A stretch of 64,000 bases of DNA, from positions 212,617 through 276,616 of the forward strand of contig NZ_JAPTGG010000004.1 in NCBI RefSeq assembly GCF_026891035.1, in the 5' to 3' direction. Source of the DNA: Dasania phycosphaerae (GTDB taxonomy: Bacteria; Pseudomonadota; Gammaproteobacteria; Pseudomonadales; Dasaniaceae). Positions within the stretch are counted from its first letter, which is position 1; the number at the start of each line of letters is the position of its first letter. Position numbers and translations under genes: made by a program. A model generated the notes under the pieces. It searched no databases and was not told the origin of the DNA. It saw nothing but the letters and a program-made list of their open reading frames with translations. Of this stretch, positions 33,950-42,857 are shown one piece after another.

Positions 33950-34555
33950 TTATTTGATATTGCGTCTCGCCGTTACTAAACCTACCAAGCCCAAACCTAA
34001 TAACGCCAAGGTACCTGGCTCAGAAACCGCTGAGGCGGTGATCGCAGTAGTGAAGTAGTTGTAATTTTCATTATAAGGATCAGCTGACCATATCCATTCA
34101 GCACCGGCGCTAACACCAGGTCTATAACCCCAAGGCCAGTTACCATTGCTACCCAAAGAACGCGGTGCTTGGTAGTTATTCCAGCCGCTGGTGCTCACTG
34201 ACCAGTCAGTAGTATTAGTCGTCAAGTTAGAGCCGCCGTTAGCGAAGCTATGGTCAGTGCCCGTCAAATTAAACTCACCTAAAAAGCCGGCAATGCCACC
34301 TTGGTCGTAGGCGTAGATATGTAAAAAATAATCCTGGCCTTGCGCTAAGCTAACGTTGTTGAAGCTGTAGGTATGACCCCAGTTATTACCCTGCGCAAGA
34401 TACACACCTTGCGTATTATCGTCGGTTGCCAAGTAGGCGACAAAACCATTATCGACGTTCAAGCCACCTGACAATAAGGTGGCCATTGCATGGCTGCTCG
34501 CCAACAAGGCCGTTACCGCCGCGGCTTTTATTACTTTTGCAAAGTACTTCTTCAT
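33950..34555 (-). CDS. PEP-CTERM sorting domain protein
   Basis: The 201-residue protein (from ATG 34555) has an N-terminal signal peptide (MKKYFAKVIKAAAVTALLAS...AMA). Its central domain is rich in Asn, Gly and aromatic residues. The C-terminus is SEPGTLALLGLGLVGLVTARRNIK: the EP motif, hydrophobic helix and basic tail of PEP-CTERM sorting signals. Exosortase (EpsH/XrtA) normally cleaves such signals during export with exopolysaccharide; no exosortase is in the window. A longer frame to 34639 lacks a better start. The function of the central domain is unknown. Confidence 0.85.
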   Translation of the reverse strand: MKKYFAKVIKAAAVTALLASSHAMATLLSGGLNVDNGFVAYLATDDNTQGVYLAQGNNWGHTYSFNNVSLAQGQDYFLHIYAYDQGGIAGFLGEFNLTGTDHSFANGGSNLTTNTTDWSVSTSGWNNYQAPRSLGSNGNWPWGYRPGVSAGAEWIWSADPYNENYNYFTTAITASAVSEPGTLALLGLGLVGLVTARRNIK

Positions 34556-34843
34556 ATCACTAAACCTATATTGCTCACAGTTATCTCTAAGGGGCGAGAC
34601 AGCCTTTCTATGCAGAGTATTTAGCAAAATAGAGGCCAATTAAATTTTATCTATTAAAATCAAATATATAGATAACTTAACATCTGATTAAAAATCGCTA
34701 AATGTAATGTATTTCGACACTATAATCGTGAGTTAAGCAAAGACCACAGCCCCCTAACGAGCGCCATTAGCCATAAGCGCTATACTACTTAAACCGCCGG
34801 GATGCAGAGCAGGTGACGGCTAATAACCACTAAGAGGTGCGCC

Positions 34844-35086
34844 ATGACCATAGAACAACTCAGCCAGCTGTTGCTATACAGCACGCTACTCAATTATGGC
34901 TTCCTGCTATTGTGGCTGCTTATGCTGAGCTGGCCCAAATCTTGGCTGCGGCGCCTGCACGGGGTCTGGTTTAATATTAAGGCTGAGCGCTTTGACCTTA
35001 TCCATTACCAACTGATGGGCGCTTATAAATTACTGATTTTAATTTTTAATTTTGTGCCTTATCTGGCTCTCAAAATGCTTTTCTAA
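34844..35086 (+). CDS. Small conserved membrane protein (DUF6868-like)
   Basis: The 80-residue product has two hydrophobic helices (about 12-30 and 60-78) flanking a basic, aromatic loop with SWLRRLHGVWFNI. It resembles a family of small gammaproteobacterial membrane proteins of unknown role; the family label is from memory and uncertain. The start follows AAGAGGTGCGCC. The 3' end overlaps the convergent pseudouridine synthase gene by 4 bases. Confidence 0.7.
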   Translation: MTIEQLSQLLLYSTLLNYGFLLLWLLMLSWPKSWLRRLHGVWFNIKAERFDLIHYQLMGAYKLLILIFNFVPYLALKMLF

Positions 35087-35928
35087 AGCTTCAGCATTAA
35101 TGCCTCAGGCAATTGGTAATGCTGTTGGCTGCCGCTAACGGGGCAACAAAAAGCCAAGCTATAGGCACAGAGCTGTAAGTTTTGGCTATGACTTTCGCCA
35201 TACAGCCTATCGCCCACTATGGCAAAACCGCTATGGGCCAAGTGCTGACGTATTTGATGCTTGCGCCCGGTTTCTATACTCACATCTACTAAGGAGTGAT
35301 TTTTTTCTGCGCTATAGGCTAAGTGATAAAAATGGCTGCAAGCGGCTTTATTATTCACTGACTCGCGAACAGTGTAGGGTTTGGGCTGCTGGCTAAAATC
35401 ACCCACTACCACGGCGTGATATTTTTTTTCTAACTGGCGCGATTCAAATAGCGAAGAAAATTGCTGCGCCACTTTTTTACTATGGGCAATAATAATCAAA
35501 CCGCTAGTTGCCCTATCTAATCTATGCACAATAAAAGCGGGCCGCTGGGGCTGCAGCTGAATTTCAGCCCAACGGCTAATGGTGCAATGATCGCCCCATT
35601 TAGAGCCCTGCGACAACATGCCATAGGGTTTATACCAAATACTGTAAGCCCCCTCATCGGCCAGCAATTGCGCCGCCGGCACTACCGCCTCTAACACTGC
35701 ATGATTGATATAAAGATGCAATTCATCGCCGCTATTAAGCTGCGTTTTAGCACGCCGTAAACGCCGGGTATGCTTACCACGGCTTAACCACAGCGCACCT
35801 TTATGCATAAAGCCTTTAATCGCCTGCTTAGAATAACCAGAAGCAGATGCCAGTGCATCGAGTACCTGTGCAGGCTCAGTAATAGCAAGGTGAAATTCTT
35901 GTACTGCCTCTAAAGGATTATGATCCAT
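35083..35928 (-). CDS. RluA-family RNA pseudouridine synthase
   Basis: The 281-residue protein has an S4-like N-terminal segment (about 22-75) and a catalytic domain with the RluA motif HRLDRATSGLIIIAHS carrying the catalytic Asp. GRKHQIRQHLAHSGFAIVGDRLYG is the second conserved block. Which uridine in rRNA or tRNA it modifies cannot be told from sequence here. It stands alone on the minus strand. Confidence 0.9.
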   Translation of the reverse strand: MDHNPLEAVQEFHLAITEPAQVLDALASASGYSKQAIKGFMHKGALWLSRGKHTRRLRRAKTQLNSGDELHLYINHAVLEAVVPAAQLLADEGAYSIWYKPYGMLSQGSKWGDHCTISRWAEIQLQPQRPAFIVHRLDRATSGLIIIAHSKKVAQQFSSLFESRQLEKKYHAVVVGDFSQQPKPYTVRESVNNKAACSHFYHLAYSAEKNHSLVDVSIETGRKHQIRQHLAHSGFAIVGDRLYGESHSQNLQLCAYSLAFCCPVSGSQQHYQLPEALMLKL

Positions 35929-35949
35929 ACTGCCATCCCATTAGCTCGG

Positions 35950-36017
35950 CTGTAGACTGTAGACTGTAGACTGTAGACTGTAGACTGTAGACTGTAGACT
36001 GTAGACTGTAGACTGTA
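35950..36017 (-). repeat. Heptanucleotide tandem repeat, CTGTAGA x 9.7
   Basis: The 7-base unit CTGTAGA repeats perfectly nine times plus five bases. On the minus strand the unit is AGTCTAC, so it belongs to the same AGTCNNN series seen at other gene ends. It starts 5 bases after the stop of the GGDEF/EAL gene when read on that gene's strand. Confidence 0.97.
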
Positions 36018-36021
36018 AAAA

Positions 36022-37725
36022 TTATGCCGTAACAGTAACACGCTGATCGATAATAGCAGTAAAGTCTTGCACACTCACCGCCGGGCTAAAGTAGTAGCCC
36101 TGTACTTGTTCACAGTTATGCTCCCATAAAAACTGTATCTGCTCTAAGGTTTCGGCACCTTCGGCTATGACTTTTATTTTTAAGCTATGGGCTAGGTTAA
36201 TCATGGCTTTGACGATTTCAGCGTCGCCAAAATCTTCGGTGACATTACTGACAAAGCTGCGATCAATTTTAAGTGCTGAAATAGGCAAACGCTGTATGTG
36301 GGCAAAGGAGGAAAAGCCAGTACCAAAATCATCCAGCGAAAAAGTAATGCCCAATTGGCTTAAAGCCATCATGCCTTCATAGGTTTGTTGAAAATTCGAC
36401 ATGATGGCGGTTTCGGTTAATTCAAACTCTAAGCGGTGGGCATCCACACGGCTATCTTTAATAATACGCGCAGCCGTTTCTACAAACATATTATCTTGCA
36501 GCTGTTTAAAGGATAGATTTATGGCCACGTGTAAATCGTGGTTACCGCAATCATCAAAATACTTCATATCCTTGCAAGCTTGCTGTATTACCCAATAACC
36601 TATGGGGATAATCAAGCCACACTCTTCGGCCAAGGGAATAAACTCTGCTGGCGACACCAAGCCACGCTTGGGGTGATGCCAACGAATTAAGCCTTCCATA
36701 CCTACGGTTTCGCCACTGCGTAAATCTACCCGTGGCTGGTAATACATTTCAAACTGATTGGCGCGCAAGGCTAGGCGTAAATCTTTTTCTAAATTGACGC
36801 GCTGCAAGGCACCTATTTGGGTTTCCTCACTGTAAAAATGATATTGGCTGCCGCGCTCTGACTTGGCCTCCATCATCGCCATATTGGCACGTTTAAGCAG
36901 GCCGTCTACCGTCTCTCCCGACTCCGGGTACATGGCCACGCCTATGCTGCAGCTAATAATCACCGGCGCGCCCTCTATCATATAGGGGGCCGATAACACA
37001 TCTATCACCTTTTGTGACACCAGAGCTACATCTTCAGCGCTGCGACAGTCATCTAATATCAAGGCGAACTCATCACCGCCCATGCGCGCTAGGCGATCAC
37101 TTTTACGCACGCAACGCGCCAAGCGCCGCGCCATGGTGCGCACCATTTCGTCGGCGGTATCCATGCTATAGGCTTGGTTGATGCGCTTAAAACCATCGAG
37201 ATTAATTAACAATAAGCCCAGCTTGGCGTGCTGGGCTTTGGCAGAGACTATGGCAGCATCCAGGGTCTGCCTAAACATCTGGCGATTGGGTATGCCGGTT
37301 AACGGATCATAGAGGTGAGATTGTGAAAGTTTCTGGTCAACAACGCTGCGATCCAAAGCATAGCGAAAGGAGCGCTCCAGTATGGCAACATGCAGGTTGT
37401 CGGTAGTTAGGCAGTCTACTGCCCCTAGGTCGTGAGCCAGCACCGATAACTCGCTATCGCTGTGCTCAAAAAGAGTGATGCAGGGCAAAGCAGCGCCTTG
37501 CTGTATATAACTTAATAAATACAGTGCGCGCTCTGGGTCGGCTTGGCAATCGATCAAAACCAGATCATAAGACTCGGCCGCAAGTTCACGCTCTGCACGG
37601 TCGTGGTCCTCAGACCACACCAGCAAATAGGGCTGACGTTTTATGTGTTGCAACTGCTCGATAAGCAGCTGATATTGGCTTTGCGTGCCGCCGGCTAATA
37701 AAATCCGTACTGAGGCATCTCTCAT
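36022..37725 (-). CDS. GGDEF and EAL domain protein with divergent receiver domain
   Basis: The 567-residue protein likely makes or breaks cyclic di-GMP. Residues 5-125 look like a response-regulator fold (VRILLAGG, LVLIDC with Asp 59), but the pattern is divergent. The GGDEF domain (about 135-300) has an intact GGDEF at 216-220 and an inhibitory-site RKSD at 207-210. The EAL domain (about 310-560) reads EGL at 344-346 in place of EAL, yet keeps ELTETAIM, DDFGTGFSSF and LKIDRSFV. Phosphodiesterase activity is plausible; it stands alone. Confidence 0.92.
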   Translation of the reverse strand: MRDASVRILLAGGTQSQYQLLIEQLQHIKRQPYLLVWSEDHDRAERELAAESYDLVLIDCQADPERALYLLSYIQQGAALPCITLFEHSDSELSVLAHDLGAVDCLTTDNLHVAILERSFRYALDRSVVDQKLSQSHLYDPLTGIPNRQMFRQTLDAAIVSAKAQHAKLGLLLINLDGFKRINQAYSMDTADEMVRTMARRLARCVRKSDRLARMGGDEFALILDDCRSAEDVALVSQKVIDVLSAPYMIEGAPVIISCSIGVAMYPESGETVDGLLKRANMAMMEAKSERGSQYHFYSEETQIGALQRVNLEKDLRLALRANQFEMYYQPRVDLRSGETVGMEGLIRWHHPKRGLVSPAEFIPLAEECGLIIPIGYWVIQQACKDMKYFDDCGNHDLHVAINLSFKQLQDNMFVETAARIIKDSRVDAHRLEFELTETAIMSNFQQTYEGMMALSQLGITFSLDDFGTGFSSFAHIQRLPISALKIDRSFVSNVTEDFGDAEIVKAMINLAHSLKIKVIAEGAETLEQIQFLWEHNCEQVQGYYFSPAVSVQDFTAIIDQRVTVTA

Positions 37726-37950
37726 ACATCTACCTTTGACGGATCCAATCCCTGGGCCCTAGATACTTCTCTGACTTTTGTTAATTTAATTATAAATAAT
37801 TCAAGCAGTTATAGCTGCCTTTTGAGAAAAATTCTAGTTATTTTTGTTAAATAGTACCGCTCGCAGCCCATAATACACACTCCCCAAGCCTTTAGGCTAG
37901 CCAGCTGCTACAATGCGCGCCTATTAATCACTAGAGTTGCTTGTAGTTCT

Positions 37951-39963
37951 GTGTCCAAACTCAACCCCCGACAACGCGAAGCGGTAGACTATATAGACGG
38001 CCCGCTACTGGTATTGGCCGGTGCTGGCAGCGGTAAAACCAGCGTTATCACCCGCAAAATCGCCTATATGGTCAACCACTGTAACTATAAGGCTGCCAAT
38101 ATAGCCGCGGTGACTTTCACCAATAAAGCGGCCAGGGAAATGAAAGAGCGGGTGGGGCAGCTGATCAAGGGCCCTGCTAGCCGTGGCCTTACGGTATCGA
38201 CCTTCCACAACCTAGGCCTGACCATCATACGCAAAGAGCATAAGGTGCTGGGCTATAAAGCTGGCTTCTCTATATTTGATCAGCAAGACGCACAAGCGCT
38301 GATTAAAGACCTGCTCATACAACAACACGGCGGCGATAGCGACCAAGCCGAGGCTATACAGCACCGTATTTCCAACTGGAAAAACGATATGGTCAGCCCG
38401 GCCCAAGCCATAGCCCAGGCCGATGGCCCCGCCGACATACTCAGCGCCACCGCCTATGAACACTACCAGCGCGCCCTTAAAGCCTACAACGCCCTAGACT
38501 TTGACGACCTGATACTAATACCCGTGCAGCTGTTTTTAGGCCAGCCCGAGGTACTGGAAAAATGGCAGCGCAAAATCCGCTATATGCTGGTGGACGAGTA
38601 CCAGGACACCAATATCACCCAATACCTGCTGGTAAAGCTAATCGTGGGTGACCGCGGCAAGCTCACGGTGGTAGGCGATGACGATCAGTCCATTTACGCC
38701 TGGCGCGGTGCCAGGCCCGAAAATATGGTGCAGCTGCAAACCGACTACCCGCAGTTAAAAATTATCAAGCTGGAGCAAAACTACCGCTCCACCGCTCGTA
38801 TACTCAAGGCCGCCAACCAGGTGATTGCCCACAACCCCCATGTGTTTGATAAAAGCCTGTGGAGTGATTTGGGCTACGGCGACCCCATACGTATACTGCG
38901 CTGCCGCAACGAAGAGGTAGAGTGCGAGCGGGTGGTCACCGAAATACTGGACCATAAACTACGCAACAACACCGAGTTTTGCGATTACGCCATACTCTAC
39001 CGCGGCAACCACCAATCCCGGCTGCTAGAGCTAAAACTGCAACACCACCAAGTGCCCTACAACCTCACCGGCGGCACCTCGTTTTTTTCACGCCATGAAA
39101 TCAAAGACATCATGGCCTACCTCAAGCTTATTATTAACACCGATGATGACAACGCCTTTTTGCGCCTAATCAACACCCCGCGACGCAAAATCGGCGCCGC
39201 CACCCTAGAGGGGCTGGGCACCTACGCCACCCAACACGACATCAGCATGTACACTGCCTGCAATGAACAAGGCCTAGAGCAACAAGTGGGTGATGCTGGC
39301 GTCAAGCGCCTGCGCGAGTTTACCTATTGGTTTGATAAGGTCAGAGAAAACTGCCAGGGTGAAAAACCCATCTGGGCCATACGCGAGATGATAGCCGATA
39401 TAGACTACGAGGCCTGGCTGCATCAAAACAGCGCCAGCAGTGCCACCGCCGAAAAGCGCTACGCCAACGTCAATATACTCATAGAGTCTTTAGAAAATAC
39501 CCTCGCCAAAATTGACGAGGACGATAACAATATAGAAACCGCCATCAGCAAATTAGTGCTGCGCGATTTAATGGAACGACAAGAGGAAGAGGACGAGGCC
39601 AGCGGCAAAGTACAGCTCATGACCCTGCATGCCTCTAAAGGCCTAGAGTTTCCCCATGTTTATATCATAGGCATGGAAGAGGAATTACTGCCCCACCGCA
39701 GCAGCATAGAAGAAGATAATATAGAAGAAGAGCGCCGCCTCTGCTATGTGGGCATTACCCGCGCCAAACGCAGCCTCACCCTTACCCTATGCGCCAAGCG
39801 CAAACAGTTTGGTGAGATGCTGGACTGCGCCCCCAGCCGTTTTTTGGATGAATTACCCTACGATGATATCGTATGGGAAGGCGGCCCCGAACAAGACGCC
39901 AGCCTAGCCAAGGAGCGTGGCAAGCAAACTCTGGCCAGCCTGAAAAATTTATTTGCCGATTAA
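37951..39963 (+). CDS. rep: ATP-dependent DNA helicase Rep
   Basis: Rep is a superfamily 1A 3'-5' helicase that clears proteins ahead of the replisome. The 670-residue protein starts at GTG 37951 (MSKLNPRQREAVDYIDGPLLVLAGAGSGKT, Walker A at about 22-29) and has MLVDEYQDTN (motif II), VGDDDQSIYAWRGA (motif III), LEQNYRS (motif IV), VQLMTLHASKGLEF (motif V) and VGITRAKRSLTL (motif VI). The length and DDDQSIY/ARPEN residues fit Rep better than UvrD. Confidence 0.95.
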   Translation: MSKLNPRQREAVDYIDGPLLVLAGAGSGKTSVITRKIAYMVNHCNYKAANIAAVTFTNKAAREMKERVGQLIKGPASRGLTVSTFHNLGLTIIRKEHKVLGYKAGFSIFDQQDAQALIKDLLIQQHGGDSDQAEAIQHRISNWKNDMVSPAQAIAQADGPADILSATAYEHYQRALKAYNALDFDDLILIPVQLFLGQPEVLEKWQRKIRYMLVDEYQDTNITQYLLVKLIVGDRGKLTVVGDDDQSIYAWRGARPENMVQLQTDYPQLKIIKLEQNYRSTARILKAANQVIAHNPHVFDKSLWSDLGYGDPIRILRCRNEEVECERVVTEILDHKLRNNTEFCDYAILYRGNHQSRLLELKLQHHQVPYNLTGGTSFFSRHEIKDIMAYLKLIINTDDDNAFLRLINTPRRKIGAATLEGLGTYATQHDISMYTACNEQGLEQQVGDAGVKRLREFTYWFDKVRENCQGEKPIWAIREMIADIDYEAWLHQNSASSATAEKRYANVNILIESLENTLAKIDEDDNNIETAISKLVLRDLMERQEEEDEASGKVQLMTLHASKGLEFPHVYIIGMEEELLPHRSSIEEDNIEEERRLCYVGITRAKRSLTLTLCAKRKQFGEMLDCAPSRFLDELPYDDIVWEGGPEQDASLAKERGKQTLASLKNLFAD

Positions 39964-40047
39964 ACGGCAAGCCAGCATCAATCTTCTATGCTTAAATAGC
40001 AGCATAGGCTTAAGCGCCTCTCTCTTATAACTAAACAGAGCAACTAA

Positions 40048-41748
40048 ATGGCAGTAAGACCATCTCCCTTCAACACCTGTTTTTGCCTTTTAGTACTCGC
40101 CACTACCAGTGCTAAAGCCGATCACATGGTCTGCGAGCCCCAAGCCGCAGGCAGCGGCCAAACCACGCCGCTAGAGCAGGTAGCTGTTAAGCATATTACT
40201 ATTAACAACCGCCCTATCTTTGAAGAAGATGACAAGGCCATTTGGCTGCACTATCTTGCCAACAACCTGCACATAAAAACTCAGCCTCATATTATTGAAA
40301 ATCATCTGAGTTTTGAAAAAGGTGACACGATTAGCCTGGACGACGTAGAGGAAAGCGAACGCTTATTAAGGCAGCTGGACTATTTACGCGATGCCAACGT
40401 GCGCTTTGAAAAAGATTGTAACCATCAGCCCAACGGCAATATTAATGTCACCACTTGGGATCACTGGACACTATACCCAAAAATAAATTTCAGCCGCTCC
40501 GGCGGCGAAAACAAATACTCCTACGGCCTTAAAGACGACAACTTATTAGGCTTAGGTATACAGGGCAATTTTCGTTATTTTGCCGATAAAGATCGCACCG
40601 GTTACGGCATTAAAGTCGACGCCCCCATCACCTATATCAAGCACAGCGAACTATCGCTAGCAGCTTTTGATAATGATGATGGCTACCGCTATGGCATAGC
40701 CTGGCGCAAACCTTTTTATACTTTAAATACTACTGACAGTTACTATTTTGATAACGACCACAGCAAACAAGATTTACACATAGACCAAAACGGCGATGAT
40801 GAAAATGTTTTTATCGCCAAGCGCAAATTTTTCGAAACCGGCTATGGCTGGTCGCAAGGCAAGGTGGATGGCTGGACCCGCCGCTGGACGCTAGGCCTTA
40901 CTGCCAGCGACGAAAGCTTTGCCCCCATTATGGATAGCAACGACGTTAGCCTAGCGGTGCCCAACGACCGCCATTACATATACCCCTGGTTACAGTATCA
41001 AGTGATAGAAGATGATTTTGAAGTCATCTCAGACGTGCATTTTATCCACGAAAAAGAAGATCACCATTTAGGTTGGCGCCGTTTTATACGCCTAGGCTTT
41101 GAAGCTGACAATGACGACAGCGATAAAGATTATGCCGGCCATCTTAGAGCCTCGATTAGCAAAGGCATGTTAGTCGGCAAGCATTTATGGTTTGGCTCAG
41201 CAAGCGGCACGGTGGACTTTGGTGTGGCCGAGGATGATTATTATAAAGCTTCCGCAGGTTTTGAATATTTTTATAATTGGACTCCCGCCAACAAGCTCTA
41301 TGTTAAAACCGAAATCACCTTAAGCGGCAACAACTACATAGACCAACCCATCACCCTGGGCGGCAACCGAGAAGACGATGACAATAGCTTTGGCTTTAGC
41401 CCAGCCGCACAGCCCACTGTAAGAGGCTACCCCTCGCAATACCAACACGGCAATAACCGCTGGCAAACCACTGTGGAAGCCCGCCACTATCCAAGCATAG
41501 AGCTATACCGTTTAGTACGGGTGGCTTGGGTGGGCTTTATAGACGCAGGCCGCGCCTCAGGTACTGAAAACATCGTCAGCAATAATGAACAAAGCGGCAC
41601 CTTAGCCAGCATAGGCTTTGGCCTGCGCCTAGCCTCCATACGCTCCAGCGGCCAAAACGTCATTCACATAGACATCGCCAAACCCCTAACCACCGGCGAC
41701 AATGTGGACAGCTGGTCAATTAGCGCGCATGCGGAGAAGAAGTTTTAA
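40048..41748 (+). CDS. Omp85-like outer-membrane protein with POTRA domain
   Basis: The 566-residue protein has a signal peptide (about 1-24), one or two POTRA-like segments (about 45-130: VAVKHITINNRPIFEED...DVEESERLLRQLDYLRDANVRFE), then a barrel with alternating strands ending in the terminal Phe of EKKF, typical of BamA/TamA relatives. It is shorter than BamA and could be a surface-antigen or lipase-secretion homologue. Function is unknown. It lies after rep and before a convergent cytochrome gene. Confidence 0.75.
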   Translation: MAVRPSPFNTCFCLLVLATTSAKADHMVCEPQAAGSGQTTPLEQVAVKHITINNRPIFEEDDKAIWLHYLANNLHIKTQPHIIENHLSFEKGDTISLDDVEESERLLRQLDYLRDANVRFEKDCNHQPNGNINVTTWDHWTLYPKINFSRSGGENKYSYGLKDDNLLGLGIQGNFRYFADKDRTGYGIKVDAPITYIKHSELSLAAFDNDDGYRYGIAWRKPFYTLNTTDSYYFDNDHSKQDLHIDQNGDDENVFIAKRKFFETGYGWSQGKVDGWTRRWTLGLTASDESFAPIMDSNDVSLAVPNDRHYIYPWLQYQVIEDDFEVISDVHFIHEKEDHHLGWRRFIRLGFEADNDDSDKDYAGHLRASISKGMLVGKHLWFGSASGTVDFGVAEDDYYKASAGFEYFYNWTPANKLYVKTEITLSGNNYIDQPITLGGNREDDDNSFGFSPAAQPTVRGYPSQYQHGNNRWQTTVEARHYPSIELYRLVRVAWVGFIDAGRASGTENIVSNNEQSGTLASIGFGLRLASIRSSGQNVIHIDIAKPLTTGDNVDSWSISAHAEKKF

Positions 41749-41751
41749 ATC

Positions 41752-41867
41752 AGCCTCTAGCTCCTAGTCTTTAGTCGCTAGAAAAGCGGGCACAAAAAAA
41801 CCGCGACTAAAGCGCGGTTTTTCTATCGACTAGCTTCTAGAGACTAGCGACTTCTCTACTGACTATT
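41752..41867. repeat. Inverted heptad arrays around a bidirectional terminator
   Basis: Left arm on the plus strand (41,753-41,782): AGCCTCT, AGCTCCT, AGTCTTT, AGTCGCT. Right arm on the minus strand: AGTCGCT, AGTCTCT, AGAAGCT, AGTCGAT. The layout is the same as at 28,558-28,712: convergent genes, arms pointing inward, terminator in the middle. The cytochrome c5 stop TAG lies in AGTCAGTAG just outside the right arm. Confidence 0.85.
41794..41822. terminator. Bidirectional terminator
   Basis: AACCGCG and CGCGGTT form the stem, with AAAAAA before and TTTTT after. It serves both the Omp85-like gene and the convergent cytochrome c5 gene. Confidence 0.88.
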
Positions 41868-42290
41868 CTCAACGATATAATCAACCGTCGCTTTAATTTC
41901 ATCATCCGAGCAGCTCATGCACAAGCCCTTGGGCGGCATGCCGTTAAAGCCGTTTAAGGCATGGTCGTGCAAGGTGTCTAAACCTTTAGCAATACGGGGT
42001 GCCCAAGCACCAGCATCACCCAACTTAGGCGCGCCAGCAGCACCGGTGCCATGACAAGCCGCACAGCTGCCGTTATATACATCTTCCGCCGACTTAGGGC
42101 CACTCGCTACAGCTGCTACCGCAGCACCACAGCTGTCATCACCCTCTAAGCACACTTTAGCTACGGGCTTGGTGCGCTCTTTAATGGCTTCTAAATTCTT
42201 CTCTGAAACTGCATACGCTGAAAGGCTCAACACTGAAGCCAATACCAATAAGCTCAACTTAATCATCGCGTTATTCTTAATGTTGTTCAC
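41856..42290 (-). CDS. Cytochrome c5-type monohaem protein
   Basis: The 144-residue periplasmic protein has a signal peptide (ending SAYA), a haem-binding CAACH (about 95-99) and an axial Met in NGFNGMPPKGLC. CMSC downstream matches the extra disulfide of cytochrome c5, an electron donor to terminal oxidases. The start may be GTG 42290, which has GAGGG upstream, or ATG 42266. The stop codon is within a heptad-like AGTCAGTAG. Confidence 0.88.
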   Translation of the reverse strand: MNNIKNNAMIKLSLLVLASVLSLSAYAVSEKNLEAIKERTKPVAKVCLEGDDSCGAAVAAVASGPKSAEDVYNGSCAACHGTGAAGAPKLGDAGAWAPRIAKGLDTLHDHALNGFNGMPPKGLCMSCSDDEIKATVDYIVENSQ

Positions 42291-42704
42291 TATCGACGCC
42301 CTCTAAAATCAATAAACGGCCTATAAACCCAGCCTTGTAATAGGCAGCGATTATAGCCAGTTATCCCGCTTGCGGAAACCCTAAGCCCGCTTATACACAA
42401 AATCCGCAAGAAAGCCGTGCCAAATAAAGGCGAATCTGTATAATTCCCCTTTCCAAAAAGTAGCCGATAGCCCTTGCGGCCACTAGCTGCTCATATTTTG
42501 CACACATTAAATGCGCCCGCTTGGAGCTTTTATGCCCGGAACGGGTACCGCTGGATAGAGCAGTGGCTTCCGACCCAATACATGCATTGGGAACGAGGAG
42601 TGAAACGACGAAGCCCCGAAGGGGTGTTATTAGCCTTAAGCTAATAACATTAAACCGTTGGCTGCCAACGGCTTAAACTGAACAACAAAATTTACACGAG
42701 TTAT
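42291..42704. other. Intergenic region with decayed tRNA and palindromes
   Basis: The first 200 bases hold the cytochrome promoter region and nothing else recognisable. From 42,513 to 42,671 the DNA is a row of palindromes mixed with fragments of tRNA-Arg, described separately. The last 30 bases are the leader of the intact tRNA. Confidence 0.6.
42513..42671 (+). pseudogene. Decayed tRNA-Arg copy broken up by palindromes
   Basis: GCGCCCG at 42,513-42,519 repeats the tRNA 5' end. The segment 42,550-42,573 matches the D-arm to anticodon of the intact tRNA at 22 of 24 bases. In and around these are five palindromes: 42,535-42,545 (CCCG/CGGG), 42,574-42,591 (CCCAAT/ATTGGG), 42,614-42,624 (CCCC/GGGG), 42,625-42,649 (TGTTATTAGC/GCTAATAACA) and 42,655-42,671 (CCGTTGG/CCAACGG). 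The cloverleaf cannot form, so this copy should not be functional. Confidence 0.7.
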
Positions 42705-42781
42705 GCGCCCGTAGCTCAGCTGGATAGAGTAGCGGCTTCCGAAGCCGTTGGTCACAGGTTCGAATCCTGTCGGGCGCGCCA
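42705..42781 (+). tRNA. tRNA-Arg (anticodon CCG)
   Basis: The 77-base sequence folds into a full cloverleaf: acceptor GCGCCCG/CGGGCGC, D-arm GCTC...GAGT, anticodon stem GCGGC/GCCGT with loop TTCCGAA (anticodon CCG at 42,739-42,741), T-arm ACAGG-TTCGAAT-CCTGT, and encoded GCCA at the 3' end. It reads CGG arginine codons. Confidence 0.97.
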
Positions 42782-42819
42782 ATACTAAAAACCCGGCCTA
42801 GCGCCGGGTTTTTAGTATT
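42781..42819. terminator. Strong terminator after tRNA-Arg
   Basis: AATACTAAAAACCCGGC and GCCGGGTTTTTAGTATT are perfect 17-base inverted arms around CTAGC. It directly follows the CCA end of the tRNA and would also stop transcription from the other side. Confidence 0.92.
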
Positions 42820-42857
42820 GGCTTGTTTGACGATGAGAGCCTGTCGTTCGAGACGAA

